A stretch of DNA of 64,000 nt from Arion vulgaris (Eukaryota > Mollusca > Gastropoda > Stylommatophora > Arionidae): contig CM036767.1 of NCBI GenBank assembly GCA_020796225.1, forward strand, positions 20,528,927-20,592,926, read 5' to 3'. A program made the position numbers and the translations under genes. The notes beneath the pieces are model-generated. The model was given only the letters and a program-made list of their open reading frames with translations. It was not told the origin of the DNA and did not search any database. Shown piece after piece: positions 27,701 to 32,825 of this stretch (position 1 is its first letter; each line of letters starts with the position of its first letter).

Positions 27701-30700
27701 ATAACAGAGTAGTGCTAGTAGCTTAATGAGCCGGATTTGTGCACCTAGGGGATCATGTTTGCTTCCCAGTACACTCAATTTCCCAGGTACTAAGCTGAAG
27801 ATGGGTACCTGAACTAAGTGGAAGAAAAGATTGGTACCTAAACCTTGTAAGTTAAGAGAAAAGTTGTGAATTGTTCCGGAGCTACTGCATAAGTAGTCTG
27901 CAGCTAATACTTTGAGCTAGATGAAAGGGGTACCTTACTTATGGGAGAGTGCATACTTCAACTGCATTTTGTTTTCTAGTAAACTAACATCAGCCCATCA
28001 AGTACTTGATTTCAATTCAGTTGATAGAGTAATTAAGACATTTTTGCCCGTGTATTGCTGGGGCCGCAAGGGGGCAAAGAACAGCGACCTACAAGGTAAG
28101 TCATAAGAGGCGACTGAGGTAGGGGCCTAGGGAAGCTATCCTAATAAATCAAAAGCGGCACAGAAATCGGATGTGTCGCATAACTGGCACAATGTACAAT
28201 CGCTTTTAGGCTCGGATCACATACAAATAACAAAGAGTGATTATCAAGTGGTTGATATGGAGTGTTCAAAGAAGAAAGTTCTGCTGCTTACCCTTTGGTG
28301 TTTCCATCCTCGTTGACAGGATAATAGGTGTTGACCACATTTCCAAATTTGGAAAAAGCTCTTTATAACATTCTTGAGTTTTTCTAAACGGTCCTTTCCA
28401 ACTTCAGGAATACAGTCAACGATTATCACAGAATCAACACTATCTGATGGCTTAGGCTTCTTCCGCAAAAGATCACCAAGTAGCTCTGGAAGGAACAAAA
28501 TGAAACATTTATAATTTGACAAATTTTAGATATTGAAGAACTAATTCCATCAACATGTTTGGATGGATTTAAGAGAATGCATACTGGGGAAGTGTTGATA
28601 GATTTCATTTCTATTTTTCAATCGAATGACTAATCTGAACTTTGTATGTAATGTTAACCTGATGACAATTTTTAGAACAATGATCTGCCTTTCTTCATAA
28701 TTATGTTGTGTCATCATTTAATAGCGTGTCCTGAGCAGAACTTTCTCACCCTGTCCTTTAAAATTTCTCTCTATGCGTCAAATGTCCCACTTTTGCAACC
28801 ACCATGCTCAAATCATCAGTTACATCCTGAATCCATCTTTTTTGTGTGGTCTTTCTCTTTGTTGGAATGCCTCCTTCCATAATGATCTCCAACCATTCAA
28901 GTCTTTTTCCGCCCAAGTGGTTACCGGGCCCAAATTTGGGGTGTAAAGAATAGAACCCTGTGTTACCTGCCACACATGTCGTAAGAGGCAATAAGGAGGT
29001 TTGGTTGAAATCGGATGCATGTGTCCTAAACGTGTAAAAGTCTATGCGTTTAGGGGCCTACCAAACCAATGTGCAACGTATACACGTTCTTGGCAAAGAT
29101 CAAACATATCACAAAGAGTAATTAACATTGGTCGTAAAGAGCGAACGCAAAGAAGAAGTCTTTTTCTATGTTCAAAATACCTAAATTTTTGCTTCTTATT
29201 TGTAGCACCAGCCAGTTTTATTCAGTTTTGAGTTCCTTCTGCATAGATCGATTTGTTCTCTTCTCTGTCCATGGTATAAGGAGGACTCTCCCGTAAAACC
29301 TATTTAAAAGCACATATGTGCTTTTCCACTGACTTGTTAAATGTCCATGCTCGACACTCATGTTGTCAGTGTAATGCATGCTCCTAGAATTCTGATCTTT
29401 GTTTTCCTACCAGTTCCATTACATATTGTACTTGGATGTTTTTGAAGACTGGGTTTGTTCTTTTAACTCCCTGTGGACCAAATGCCACACTACGTGTCTT
29501 TTGGTTGGACACCTTTTTACCAGGAACCACACTAAAGGGCGTTTTTATTCTAAAAAGAAATGGCTTTTGCACTGGTCCACTAAGAGTTAATTTCTTTCAC
29601 CCCATACTTTGTTAGCAAGAACCAAAGTATTCAAAACGACTCACAATTTTAAATCGCAGTTAAGATATAGTTCATCTTTCGACACAGTACATTCAATTTC
29701 AGCATGCAGTTGCTCACTATGCATAGACCATGAGTGGCAACACTGTCTATAACACTGTGATTCTTCTCTGTAGGACACAGAGGCATTTTTCCTGGCAAAG
29801 TGTTCCAGATAAGGATCACCACTAGTTATTAGGGACATAGGTCACTTGTGTCTGGGGTGTTCTTTTGGGACACATGAGTCTACTAGTAACAGTGCAGACT
29901 TGCATCCTCAGATAGACCAATATGGAATAAAAAACATCTTAGATTTTTATTGGGAGCACAGATTGTTTTTGTCTCCCCAAATGAGGAGTTTCCTCTTTCC
30001 ATTTTCCTGTCAAAATACGAAAACAATTGACATTGATCACCCACAAGGTGGCTACTTAATTGTGAGGTTTAATTCATACTGCTTTAATCGCTACATTCTC
30101 TTCCAAGACAAATTAAAACATTGTGGATGTTCCCATTTGTGAAGATCAATTCTAGCTTTTAAGGGAGGGTCGCTTCCGTCGCCCCATGACATTTTTCATG
30201 CGATTTCCATGACATGGTACAGTTGACTCTTGTACCCTTAATATTAGGCGTTTCTCTCTCTCTTGCGATCCCCATATTAGGTGTTTCATCTGCTACCATA
30301 TGACAGTAAACAGTACTATCTGCAACTGTCAAACCCATAGCCGTGTTTCAGGAGGGGTGCGTGCGTGTGTGTTGGTTGAAAGTAAACAAAAAGAATCGTC
30401 ACTGTCGTGTATCTGCACAGCTATGAAAAGGCAAGAGTAAACCTTGACCGCAAATCTGGAGGGAGGCACACTAAGACAGTTGATGGTTAGGTGTACATTC
30501 TATTTGATCTTCTGGCATCCTCTACAAACCCAGCTTTATTCCAAATGTATGGACTTGCATTTGGATTAAAAGAGTAGGGTCGAGAGGGGATTTGAGCAAA
30601 ACGCGCACTGCACATTTCCCATATTAGCTGTTAGGCTAGGCATAAATGGAGAGGACAAACATGACAGAAATCCTTCTCAAGGAAAGTCTCACTGATGATG

Positions 30701-32549
30701 CTGTCAACAGTGTATCACTTAAAATTGTAACCTAACACCAGGTTCAAGAATATTGCTATCTTGGATACACAGTCACTGCCAGCCTTTCTCTTGAAGAAGA
30801 AATCAATGCACGAATAGGTTAGTGCTGCAAACTATCTTTTCCCTTTGATTAGGGTCGACAGACACCCTGGATTTTTTTTTTTATGTGGTGTCCCGAAAAA
30901 TGCTTTTGGGACAGACTGTCATTTGTCCAGATCAAACTACGAAAGTTGCAAATATATCCTACTTTTTCTCGATTTTCAGATGGGGAACTACTTTAATTTG
31001 AAATGTTCACATCCACACATAACATTGTCACCGTATTGTTTAATTTGAACTCTCATATAAGTAGCAGTTTTAGTTTCATTGCGATGGACCCTACGCTAAA
31101 CATTTAAACACCTGTGTGGTGTCGGGGCCCATAGGGAAGAAAAGAATAGTACCACTGTGACCTACAAGGCATGTCGTAAGAGGCGACTTAGGTATTGGCC
31201 TAGGGAAGCTAGCGTAGGAAATAAAGTGACGCAGAATTCTTCTTTGCGTTCGTTCTTTACGACCAATTTTAATCACTCTTTGTGATATGATTTGACCTTT
31301 GCCAAGAACGTGTATACTTTGCACATTGGTTTGGTAGGCTCCTAAACGCATAGACTTCTACACATTTAGGACATGTGCATCCGATTTCAGCCAAACCTCC
31401 TAAGTCGCCTCTTACGACACGCGTGGCAGGTAACAGTGGTTCTATTCTTTACACCCAATTTGGGCCCCGGTAACCACTCGGCGACGCTGAATTCAGATGT
31501 GCTGGTCTACTTGTAGGCGCATAACTGGCACAACGAAGAATCGATTAGGCTCAGATCACATTGAGTGGTTGATATGGAACGTTCAAAGAAGATATAAGTT
31601 ATGACCAACTAAATTCAATATATTATATCTGCACGGTCTTAGCGAATAACTTTTTTTATCAGTCCCACAAATGGGGAAAAAACTAGCTGACAGAGTAATA
31701 CATTACTGTAAAAGTGGTGAATCTTTTAAAGAGAAACTTAGGAATGAACTTAGAGAAACAAGCGCAAACTCATCAGTCGGCGAGTCGCTTCAATATAGGC
31801 AATTTAGCTATATGTACAATCACATCAAACTGCGGAGCACATCTTTCAAGACTGCACGGAATATGAATCATGCAGATATACTGAGACAAACTAACTGGCC
31901 TAAAGAAACAACATGGACCTATGTGACGTGTGAGCTACAAAAGACTAAATTTATACAAGAGAAAGCACTGAATAAATGGACAATATAATATTTATCAAGC
32001 GAACGAATCGGTCGCCACAGTAATATTATACACTTGCCAAATGACTGTATAATATGAAAATGTCATAATAGCATTGGTCTTGTATTCTTTCGAAGTGGCT
32101 GTCTGAGAATATGAGTCAGAACTGAGGAAGCGTAGCAGAGCTGGTTAAAATGACATGAAGTTATTTGATAAAAGAAGATGCGATATTTACAAAGATGAAA
32201 ATGTGTTACGTAGTTGAGTATTAGTGTTTTGTATTTGTAAGTGTATTGACTATTAGTGCCCAATTGCGAAACTGTTATTGTACTTGATGTACCTTCCATT
32301 AGGCTTTGCATTGACGAGTTTCATTTAATTGTAATTTAATTCCTAATTAATTTCGCTAGCCAACAACGTTACAATGGCACAGAAAATAACATAACATGTT
32401 ACATTACCGTCGTCAGTGACATCATCTGCAAAATCGTCAGAATCACTAAAATTTGGCATTTCTTCCTCATTCTCGCTTGCATCGTCCTCCACATGAGATT
32501 CACTTTCCCGGCTCTTTCTACTATCTGTATCTAACCTGCCTGCCGCCAT
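636..32549 (-). CDS. eIF3b: eIF3b gene, translation initiation factor 3 subunit B (17 exons seen, 3' end off window)
   Basis: Scaffold subunit of the eIF3 complex, which loads the 40S ribosome and mRNA in the cytoplasm. Exons, in transcript order: 32549-32408, 28485-28292, 26900-26781, 26192-26135, 25003-24878, 24171-24014, 20947-20816, 19284-19218, 17484-17438, 16829-16589, 13847-13775, 12799-12677, 11078-11000, 9678-9540, 6507-6382, 3585-3508, 743-about 636. All internal junctions are GT-AG and phases agree, except for two indels in exons 2 and 17. The product has an acidic N-terminus, an RRM ([20 protein letters not shown]), a WD40-like propeller ([64 protein letters not shown]) and the helical C-terminal tail that in this family contacts other eIF3 subunits. 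About 670 codons are found; the family is about 690, so roughly the last 40 residues are missing. Introns reach about 4 kb and are packed with transposon fragments. The identity is very secure. Confidence 0.95.
760..1107. other. eIF3b intron sequence, nothing recognised
   Basis: Intron between exons 16 and 17. I saw no open frame with a known motif and no repeat matching the rest of the window. Confidence 0.4.
1108..1296 (+). mobile_element. SINE-B, 5'-truncated copy
   Basis: Carries the SINE-B middle and tail: AGAGGCGACTGATGTAGGG, CTACCCTAGTAAATAAAAAG, GGATGTGCTGGCCTACT, TAGGCGCATAACTGGCACAA. It lacks the usual TGTGTTGCCGGGG head. Confidence 0.75.
1297..2520. other. eIF3b intron sequence without recognised elements
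   Basis: Several short opposed open frames, none with a motif I can name. Probably old, degraded repeat. Confidence 0.35.
2525..2785 (-). mobile_element. non-LTR retrotransposon C-terminal remnant
   Basis: The minus-strand frame reading [18 protein letters not shown] and, later, [10 protein letters not shown] resembles the tail of the copy at 21310-21500. The plus strand also shows an imperfect tandem duplication of about 30 bp (GGATCA-TGTAGTTAAT, twice) around 2593-2660. Confidence 0.45.
3010..3170. repeat. dispersed repeat D, copy 1
   Basis: Shares TTGATTGCTACATGCACAG, CATGTCAGAGTATATTTGTC, TCAGTAGAGGTGTCAGTTAT and CATCATTCATGAACTT with 8043-8165, and its first part with 8795-8850. Confidence 0.7.
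3198..3420 (-). mobile_element. SINE-B, diverged full-length copy
   Basis: Reverse-strand order: tail ATCGACCACTT, ATGCGCCTACAAGTAGACCA, then core CAGTGTTACTGTTCTTTGCT and the head. Several percent more diverged than other copies. Confidence 0.75.
3508..3585 (-). CDS. eIF3b: eIF3b exon 16 (C-terminal helix)
   Basis: Encodes [20 protein letters not shown] then KMTASK, equivalent to the [20 protein letters not shown] helix of the human protein. Acceptor TATTTAG, donor GTATAT. Confidence 0.88.
3795..3860. repeat. dispersed repeat shared with 8845-8910
   Basis: TTCCCAGGTGGAAGATGTAG, TTGGCTGTCCACTCTTGCCG and the following GGGATGGAGCTTT-like block recur at 8845-8910, there directly after repeat D. 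Confidence 0.6.
3900..4180 (-). mobile_element. LINE reverse-transcriptase C-terminal fragment
   Basis: The minus-strand frame reads [20 protein letters not shown], then IRSRVGI, and ends [16 protein letters not shown]. This is the standard tail of RT from non-LTR retrotransposons (CLRR-GVTR-DR-RNEDIR). It is short and non-autonomous. Confidence 0.75.
4180..5190. other. eIF3b intron sequence, unclassified
   Basis: No known domain. About 4880-4960 shares a TGAACCAGCGCAGAC / CACCTGCCAAGTGGTGG-like block with about 63820-63880, so part is a dispersed repeat. Confidence 0.35.
5270..5480 (-). mobile_element. SINE-A variant (tail module 2) fragment
   Basis: Shares with 19720-19860 and 25190-25345 the block TTTGGAGCTC-like, CGGTGGTGTGTTCGATTTCA, CCAGCG, GTTCGTTCTCCG and CTGTCCCCAGCC. 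At 19.7 kb this block is joined to a SINE-A head. Confidence 0.5.
5887..5969. mobile_element. TTAA-flanked mini-MITE, copy 1
   Basis: TTAACTCTAAGTGGACCAGG at one end and CACAAGGAGTTAA at the other form inverted ends of about 20 bp in an 83-bp unit that begins and ends in TTAA. Same family as 21167, 29463 and 41251. Confidence 0.7.
5975..6270 (+). mobile_element. LINE RT C-terminal remnant
   Basis: Plus-strand translation gives [20 protein letters not shown], then [10 protein letters not shown] after a stop, the usual tail of a non-LTR RT. The final segment 6150-6265 matches, in reverse, 59395-59560. Confidence 0.7.
6382..6507 (-). CDS. eIF3b: eIF3b exon 15 (end of the propeller)
   Basis: Encodes [20 protein letters not shown], then [20 protein letters not shown], then VK. 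It is 126 nt, phase 0 at both ends. Confidence 0.95.
6800..7020 (-). mobile_element. LINE tail, same family as 48055-48415, internally deleted
   Basis: The minus strand reads [20 protein letters not shown] then FWNPLGK, and jumps to the [13 protein letters not shown] end. The 48-kb copy shows the missing [17 protein letters not shown] between these parts. Confidence 0.7.
7024..7260 (-). mobile_element. Penelope-like element 3' end
   Basis: Matches the 3' tail that follows the GIY-YIG ORF at 56.1-57.2 kb: ACTGCAGTAAAACTATG-like end, ACAAAGTACTGTAGTTTTAC, AAAAGGCCTTTATCAAGCAA and ACTACATATAGATTACG. It points opposite to the copy at 7480-7620. Confidence 0.7.
7268..7485 (+). mobile_element. SINE-F, tRNA-derived
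   Basis: A-box-like TGTAGCTCAAA and B box GGTTCAAACCCC about 40 nt apart, then GAAAGCAATGGCAAACTACT and AAGTGGTGCCTAGAAAATCA. A second copy lies at 59225-59690. It sits between two opposed Penelope-like tails. Confidence 0.65.
7480..7620 (+). mobile_element. Penelope-like element 3' end, opposite orientation
   Basis: GTAGTGTGCTGTGAAATTCA, TATCGCTTGCTTGATAAAGA and ACGTTGCTGTGTATTGTCAT match 57060-57150 on the plus strand. Confidence 0.65.
7752..8015 (+). mobile_element. SINE-C, full-length tRNA-derived copy
   Basis: A box GGTAGCGTAGTTGTTAGTG and B box GGTTCAACTCC with normal spacing, then the body AGGTCGACCCAGCCTCAACT, GGGTACCAGACATGCTCTGG and tail CACGAGGTATGAAAGGGTTC. Close match to 45154-45430. 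Confidence 0.85.
8043..8165. repeat. dispersed repeat D, copy 2
   Basis: Nearly the same sequence as 3010-3170. It follows directly after a SINE-C tail. Confidence 0.7.
8330..8510. repeat. dispersed repeat shared with 33120-33300
   Basis: Common blocks include CTACGATATCTGTG, GCTTAATTTC-like, GTTTCATGATGGTAGA and AACTTTTATAT. Diverged; family unknown. Confidence 0.45.
8520..8774 (+). mobile_element. SINE-A, full-length
   Basis: Head GCCCGAGTGGTTAC (tRNA-Ser/Leu-like A box), core GAACCACTGTTACCTGCC, then TAGGGGCCTACCAAACCAAT and GAACGAACGCAAAGAAGAAG. Flanking 8-bp repeats ATGAAATA at 8512-8519 and 8775-8782 are its target-site duplication. Confidence 0.88.
8795..8910. repeat. repeat D fragment joined to the 3795-type repeat
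   Basis: TTGATTGCTACACGCACAG to TATATTTGTC, then AATATTCCCAGGTGGAAGAT and CACTCTTGCCGTTAAGCTCA. Shows that the two dispersed blocks belong to one larger element. Confidence 0.5.
9005..9535. other. eIF3b intron sequence, nothing recognised
   Basis: No motif-bearing frame. A short ATTACCCAATATACTTTGAGG block near 9355 is a decayed SINE-C tail. Confidence 0.35.
9540..9678 (-). CDS. eIF3b: eIF3b exon 14
   Basis: Encodes [20 protein letters not shown], then [20 protein letters not shown], then SWWGHK. This is a highly conserved late propeller block. Acceptor TTCACAG, donor GTAGGAA. Confidence 0.97.
9692..9755. repeat. short tandem pair derived from a Penelope-like terminus
   Basis: ATGAGACTGCAGTAAAACTA and ATGAGACTGCAGTATAACTA lie about 30 bp apart, 14 bp upstream of exon 14's acceptor. 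They match the extreme end of the Penelope-like tail. Confidence 0.5.
9760..10440. other. eIF3b intron sequence, nothing recognised
   Basis: AT-rich, with no clear frame. Around 10300-10350 there is weak resemblance to LINE RT sequence seen at 24600. Confidence 0.3.
10440..10640 (+). mobile_element. SINE-E fragment
   Basis: GTCTGCATGGCGAGGGACAC and the following AAAACCAGTCAAGAGCTATACCAGGC-like block match 21500-21752 and 38590-38895. Confidence 0.5.
10827..11019. repeat. segmental duplication, parental copy at exon 13
   Basis: The block from AACGCTGTAAACAAAACTAA to GACCAGCTAACAC, which includes the last 20 nt of eIF3b exon 13, is repeated at about 14299-14481 with only a few differences and a 10-bp gap. 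Confidence 0.85.
11000..11078 (-). CDS. eIF3b: eIF3b exon 13
   Basis: Encodes [20 protein letters not shown] then LAGLR. The last 20 nt of this exon, its donor and about 170 bp of the intron are duplicated at about 14299-14481 (see findings). Confidence 0.95.
11815..12045 (-). mobile_element. SINE-C
   Basis: Reverse-strand copy: TTTCATTGACCGCTGTCGGC, CTGGTACCCAATTGAGGCTA, and the A-box complement CACTAACAACTACGCTACTG at its 5' end. Confidence 0.8.
12100..12510 (-). mobile_element. LINE RT C-terminal fragment (GRPRKRW family)
   Basis: The minus frame is open for 127 residues: [77 protein letters not shown]. Related 3' ends lie at 21753-22017, 53190-53360 and the right edge of the window. Confidence 0.8.
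12677..12799 (-). CDS. eIF3b: eIF3b exon 12
   Basis: Encodes [20 protein letters not shown], then [20 protein letters not shown]. Acceptor TTGACAG, donor GTAAGTGG. Confidence 0.95.
12840..13420. other. eIF3b intron sequence, nothing recognised
   Basis: No nameable frame or repeat family, apart from possible old LINE sequence near 12880-13080. Confidence 0.3.
13425..13668 (+). mobile_element. SINE-B
   Basis: Head CCTGTGTGTTGCCGGGGAAC, core AATAGTAACACTGCAACCTA, ACTGAGGTAGGGCCTATGG, tail CACAAAGAGTGGTTTTAATA. Full-length by comparison with other copies. Confidence 0.85.
13775..13847 (-). CDS. eIF3b: eIF3b exon 11
   Basis: Encodes [20 protein letters not shown] then VEEK, matching NFEIFRMREKQVPVD of the human protein. 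Acceptor TTTTACAG, donor GTAAATG. Confidence 0.95.
14046..14170 (+). mobile_element. SINE-C, decayed 5' portion
   Basis: A-box region GATAGCATAGTGATTAGTAC and body TAGGTACCAGAGAAACTCTG, GAAAGTAAAGGC. Truncated. Confidence 0.55.
14299..14481. repeat. segmental duplication, copy of the exon 13 region, in intron 10
   Basis: About 183 bp nearly identical to 10827-11019. Includes the terminal 20 nt of exon 13 with its donor but no acceptor, so it should not be spliced as an exon. Confidence 0.85.
15380..15850 (-). mobile_element. LINE tail, family shared with 57780-58190 and 49050-49380
   Basis: The minus strand encodes an EEIERVAQ-type segment ending near TTACATAGGGCCTGCAAAGC (complement). 57780-58190 repeats the same order of blocks, so this is the 3' end of one retrotransposon family. 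Confidence 0.6.
16200..16560 (-). mobile_element. LINE RT remnant
   Basis: The minus strand reads [20 protein letters not shown] then NILNVGL, the same motif as at 3900-4180, with stops afterwards. It ends about 30 bp past the exon 10 donor. Confidence 0.6.
16589..16829 (-). CDS. eIF3b: eIF3b exon 10
   Basis: Encodes [20 protein letters not shown], then [20 protein letters not shown], then [20 protein letters not shown], then the variable [12 protein letters not shown] loop. I placed the donor at GGT|GTAAGT, which keeps phase 0 with exon 11. Confidence 0.95.
16900..17400. other. eIF3b intron sequence, AT-rich, nothing recognised
   Basis: No coding signal. Contains AT-rich simple sequence near 17330-17345. 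Confidence 0.35.
17438..17484 (-). CDS. eIF3b: eIF3b exon 9
   Basis: A 47-nt exon that encodes [15 protein letters not shown]. Acceptor CAACAG, donor GTATGTG. It is too short for ORF finding and was located by homology and phase. Confidence 0.92.
17605..17820 (+). mobile_element. SINE-B
   Basis: GGTGCGGGGCCGAAGGAAGT, AGAGGCGACTGATGTAGTG, GTGAATAAAAAGTGTCACAG and ATCACATAAAATCAGAGTAG. Diverged head. Confidence 0.75.
18324..18480 (+). mobile_element. SINE-A head with a different tail
   Basis: CCGCCCGAGTGGTTACCGGG to AAGAGGCGACTAAGGAGGTC is typical SINE-A. After GGATGCATGTGTCC it departs from the standard tail and runs into a LINE 3' end. Confidence 0.7.
18480..18820 (+). mobile_element. LINE ORF2 extreme C-terminus
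   Basis: Plus frame reads [20 protein letters not shown], then [20 protein letters not shown] and a stop. Same family as 38965-39352. It directly abuts a SINE-A head, suggesting a hybrid element whose tail comes from a LINE. Confidence 0.7.
19218..19284 (-). CDS. eIF3b: eIF3b exon 8
   Basis: Encodes [20 protein letters not shown] then TP. It is 67 nt, with donor GTAAGTAA. Confidence 0.95.
19720..19950 (-). mobile_element. SINE-A variant with tail module 2
   Basis: Standard SINE-A head on the minus strand (complement of GGTAACCACTTGGGC, GGTAACAGTGGTTCTATTC), joined to the block that also occurs alone at 5270-5480 and 25190-25345. Confidence 0.65.
19960..20505. other. eIF3b intron sequence, unclassified
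   Basis: Possible decayed retrotransposon; no motif strong enough to name. Confidence 0.3.
20521..20768 (-). mobile_element. SINE-A, full-length
   Basis: Complete copy with (TTC)n at its left end, the complement of the (GAA)n tail. Target duplications CTCTGGTATAT (20510-20520) and CTCTAGTATAT (20769-20779) differ at one base. Confidence 0.9.
20816..20947 (-). CDS. eIF3b: eIF3b exon 7
   Basis: Encodes [20 protein letters not shown], then [20 protein letters not shown], then PIF. A SINE-A copy ends 48 bp past the donor inside the following intron but does not touch the splice site. Confidence 0.97.
21167..21243. mobile_element. TTAA-flanked mini-MITE, copy 2
   Basis: TTAACTCCTTGTGGACCAAA ... 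CTGGTCCACTAATAGTTAA, 77 bp, TTAA at both ends. Confidence 0.75.
21310..21500 (-). mobile_element. LINE C-terminal tail
   Basis: The minus strand reads [26 protein letters not shown] and [10 protein letters not shown]. Matches the end of 31660-31985. Confidence 0.6.
21500..21752 (+). mobile_element. SINE-E, tRNA-derived
   Basis: B-box-like GGGTTCGAGACC, then GCCTGAATGGCAAGGGACAC and GTGCCATATTAGGCACC. Related copies at 38590 and 41465. Confidence 0.65.
21753..22017 (-). mobile_element. LINE 3' end folded back as a 68-bp palindrome
   Basis: 21753-21927 is a minus-strand GRPRKRW-family LINE tail. Its last 68 bp (21860-21927) recur inverted at 21950-22017, separated by 22 bp. The first 35 bp of the arms from the loop outward are identical. 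Confidence 0.8.
22030..22620 (+). mobile_element. LINE RT C-terminal remnant (WTPEGK family), copy 1
   Basis: Readable pieces on the plus strand: VGHILRK, SKLSSF-like, [11 protein letters not shown], then FVAAFST. Many stops. Confidence 0.6.
22630..22945 (+). mobile_element. LINE RT C-terminal remnant (WTPEGK family), copy 2
   Basis: Tandem-like second copy: same AACAAGAGAATATGA block, TGCACTGAGATGGACACCAG and GATGGCCAAGAACAGAGAAG. Confidence 0.6.
23300..23960 (-). mobile_element. LINE RT C-terminal remnant (EAWTFNKAV family)
   Basis: The minus strand reads [20 protein letters not shown], then [20 protein letters not shown] and a degenerate RWIQDV tail. Relatives at 28690-29400, 42620-43060 and 47590-48020. 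Confidence 0.75.
24014..24171 (-). CDS. eIF3b: eIF3b exon 6 (propeller blades 1-2)
   Basis: Encodes [20 protein letters not shown], then [20 protein letters not shown], then [12 protein letters not shown]. This is among the most conserved blocks of the family. Acceptor TTTTTGCAG, donor GTAAGT. Confidence 0.97.
24285..24368 (+). mobile_element. SINE-C fragment
   Basis: CAGCTGTCAGGTCGGTTGAG, CTTCAACTGGGTACCAAAGT and GGAAAGTAAAGGCCT. Body only. Confidence 0.55.
24370..24730 (-). mobile_element. LINE RT fragment
   Basis: The minus strand encodes [24 protein letters not shown] sequence ([13 protein letters not shown] is a hallmark of many insect LINE RTs), followed by ORF decay. Confidence 0.6.
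24878..25003 (-). CDS. eIF3b: eIF3b exon 5
   Basis: Encodes [20 protein letters not shown] and on to EPSKAEERA, just before the first propeller blade. It is 126 nt, in phase 0 at both ends. Confidence 0.95.
25190..25345 (-). mobile_element. SINE-A tail module 2, isolated copy
   Basis: TTACGTGACATCTTCGGTAC, CATTTGAATCTCTGTTGC, TGTGTCTGATTTCTACCAGC match 19720-19850. Confidence 0.5.
26135..26192 (-). CDS. eIF3b: eIF3b exon 4 (RRM to propeller linker)
   Basis: A 58-nt exon that encodes [19 protein letters not shown], the conserved linker after the RRM. Acceptor TTCACAG, donor GTGAGT. Confidence 0.93.
26390..26628 (+). mobile_element. SINE-B
   Basis: GTGTGTTGCAGGGTCCATAG, AATAGTAACACTGCGACCTA, TGACTGAGGTAGGGACCTAG and a GGTTGATATGGAGCGTTC tail. 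Sits between eIF3b exons 3 and 4. Confidence 0.85.
26781..26900 (-). CDS. eIF3b: eIF3b exon 3, second half of the RRM
   Basis: Encodes [20 protein letters not shown] then [20 protein letters not shown], which matches the RNP1-side strand and C-terminal helix of the eIF3b RRM. Acceptor TTTTTAG, donor GTAAGTAG. Confidence 0.95.
27055..27480 (-). mobile_element. LINE C-terminus (EHVLQ family)
   Basis: The minus strand reads [34 protein letters not shown] and [10 protein letters not shown], the zinc-knuckle-like end of RNase-H-bearing LINEs. It terminates in CGCTGAAGAAGAAG, also found at 39455-39515. Confidence 0.75.
28048..28275 (+). mobile_element. SINE-B
   Basis: GCCCGTGTATTGCTGGGGCC, GAGGCGACTGAGGTAGGGGC and GGTTGATATGGAGTGTTCAA. 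It ends about 17 bp past the exon 2 donor and leaves it intact. Confidence 0.85.
28292..28485 (-). CDS. eIF3b: eIF3b exon 2, first half of the RRM, with an apparent frameshift
   Basis: Acceptor TTCCAG. The exon reads [17 protein letters not shown], then [20 protein letters not shown], then VIK. The frame then breaks: the expected continuation [21 protein letters not shown] is present one frame away. The break falls at an A5 run on the plus strand (28353-28357). The exon is 194 nt, and its phase would only match its neighbours with one base fewer or two more. The GTAAGC donor is intact. Confidence 0.9.
28690..29400 (-). mobile_element. LINE remnant (EAWTFNKAV family), split by SINE-A
   Basis: Same 3' half as 23300-23960 ([14 protein letters not shown] RWIQDV region, AACTTTGCCACC-type end). 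Interrupted by a SINE-A at 28910-29155. Confidence 0.65.
28910..29155 (+). mobile_element. SINE-A inserted in a LINE
   Basis: Full copy. Target duplication AAGTCTTTTTC at 28899-28909 and 29156-29166 is perfect (11 bp). Confidence 0.92.
29463..29590. mobile_element. TTAA-flanked mini-MITE, copy 3 (longer, 128 bp)
   Basis: TTAACTCCCTGTGGACCAAA at one end and TGGTCCACTAAGAGTTAA at the other. The interior is longer than in the other copies. Confidence 0.75.
29600..30690. other. unclassified intron sequence with a 98-residue ORF
   Basis: 29846-30142 (+) is open for 98 residues and contains [21 protein letters not shown] recognise no domain. Lacking a repeat partner in this window, it may be an old element or chance. 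Confidence 0.3.
30700..30840 (+). mobile_element. LINE RT internal fragment
   Basis: Plus strand reads [20 protein letters not shown] then INARIG, the YLG-x-VT...EI--RI motif that follows the RT catalytic domain. Confidence 0.7.
31107..31600 (+). mobile_element. SINE-B split by SINE-A
   Basis: 5' half 31107-31239 (GTGTGGTGTCGGGGCCCATA, ATAGTACCACTGTGACCTAC) and 3' half from 31483 (CAGATGTGCTGGTCTACTTG, GGTTGATATGGAACGTTCAA) reconnect around the insert. Confidence 0.88.
31240..31482 (-). mobile_element. SINE-A nested in SINE-B
   Basis: Flanked by GACGCAGAATTC (31228-31239) and GACGCTGAATTC (31483-31494): a 12-bp target duplication with one mismatch. Confidence 0.92.
31660..31985 (+). mobile_element. 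LINE-like C-terminal ORF, 105 residues
   Basis: Opens with [20 protein letters not shown] and ends [31 protein letters not shown] and a stop. Its end matches the LINE tail at 21310-21500, which puts it in the RNase-H-type LINE class; its first half is unassigned. Confidence 0.5.
32408..32549 (-). CDS. eIF3b: eIF3b exon 1 (start codon, acidic N-terminus)
   Basis: The ATG at 32549 sits in AAACATGGCGG, a good animal start context. The exon encodes [12 protein letters not shown] and then an Asp/Glu/Ser-rich stretch ([13 protein letters not shown]), typical of eIF3b N-termini. It ends one base into a codon at a GTAATG donor. The upstream 5' UTR and promoter were not resolved. Confidence 0.85.
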
Positions 32550-32825
32550 GTTTACACCGCGTGGTGGCTTTGATGATGGGCGTCCGTATTATACCGTAGT
32601 TTGCATTCCTTTAACCACAAAACGATACTCTAGATTCGATACCAGCGATTTATTTATTTTGCGATTGTCAACAGTATCATCATCCTTCTCCTAGTTCCTC
32701 CAGATAGCCCATTTATAAACCGCTCTTTGCGCTTATTTTATAACGAGCCATTTAAACGTAAGTGCATTATGTTATCATCATCAAGGTGCGTATCCTTTAA
32801 AGGACGTTGCTTTCTTTGCAAATCT

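Noticed and set aside
636..32549. eIF3b as a processed or dead pseudogene
   Set aside because: It has introns with correct GT-AG sites and phases throughout; only two small indels disturb it, which fits sequence error better.
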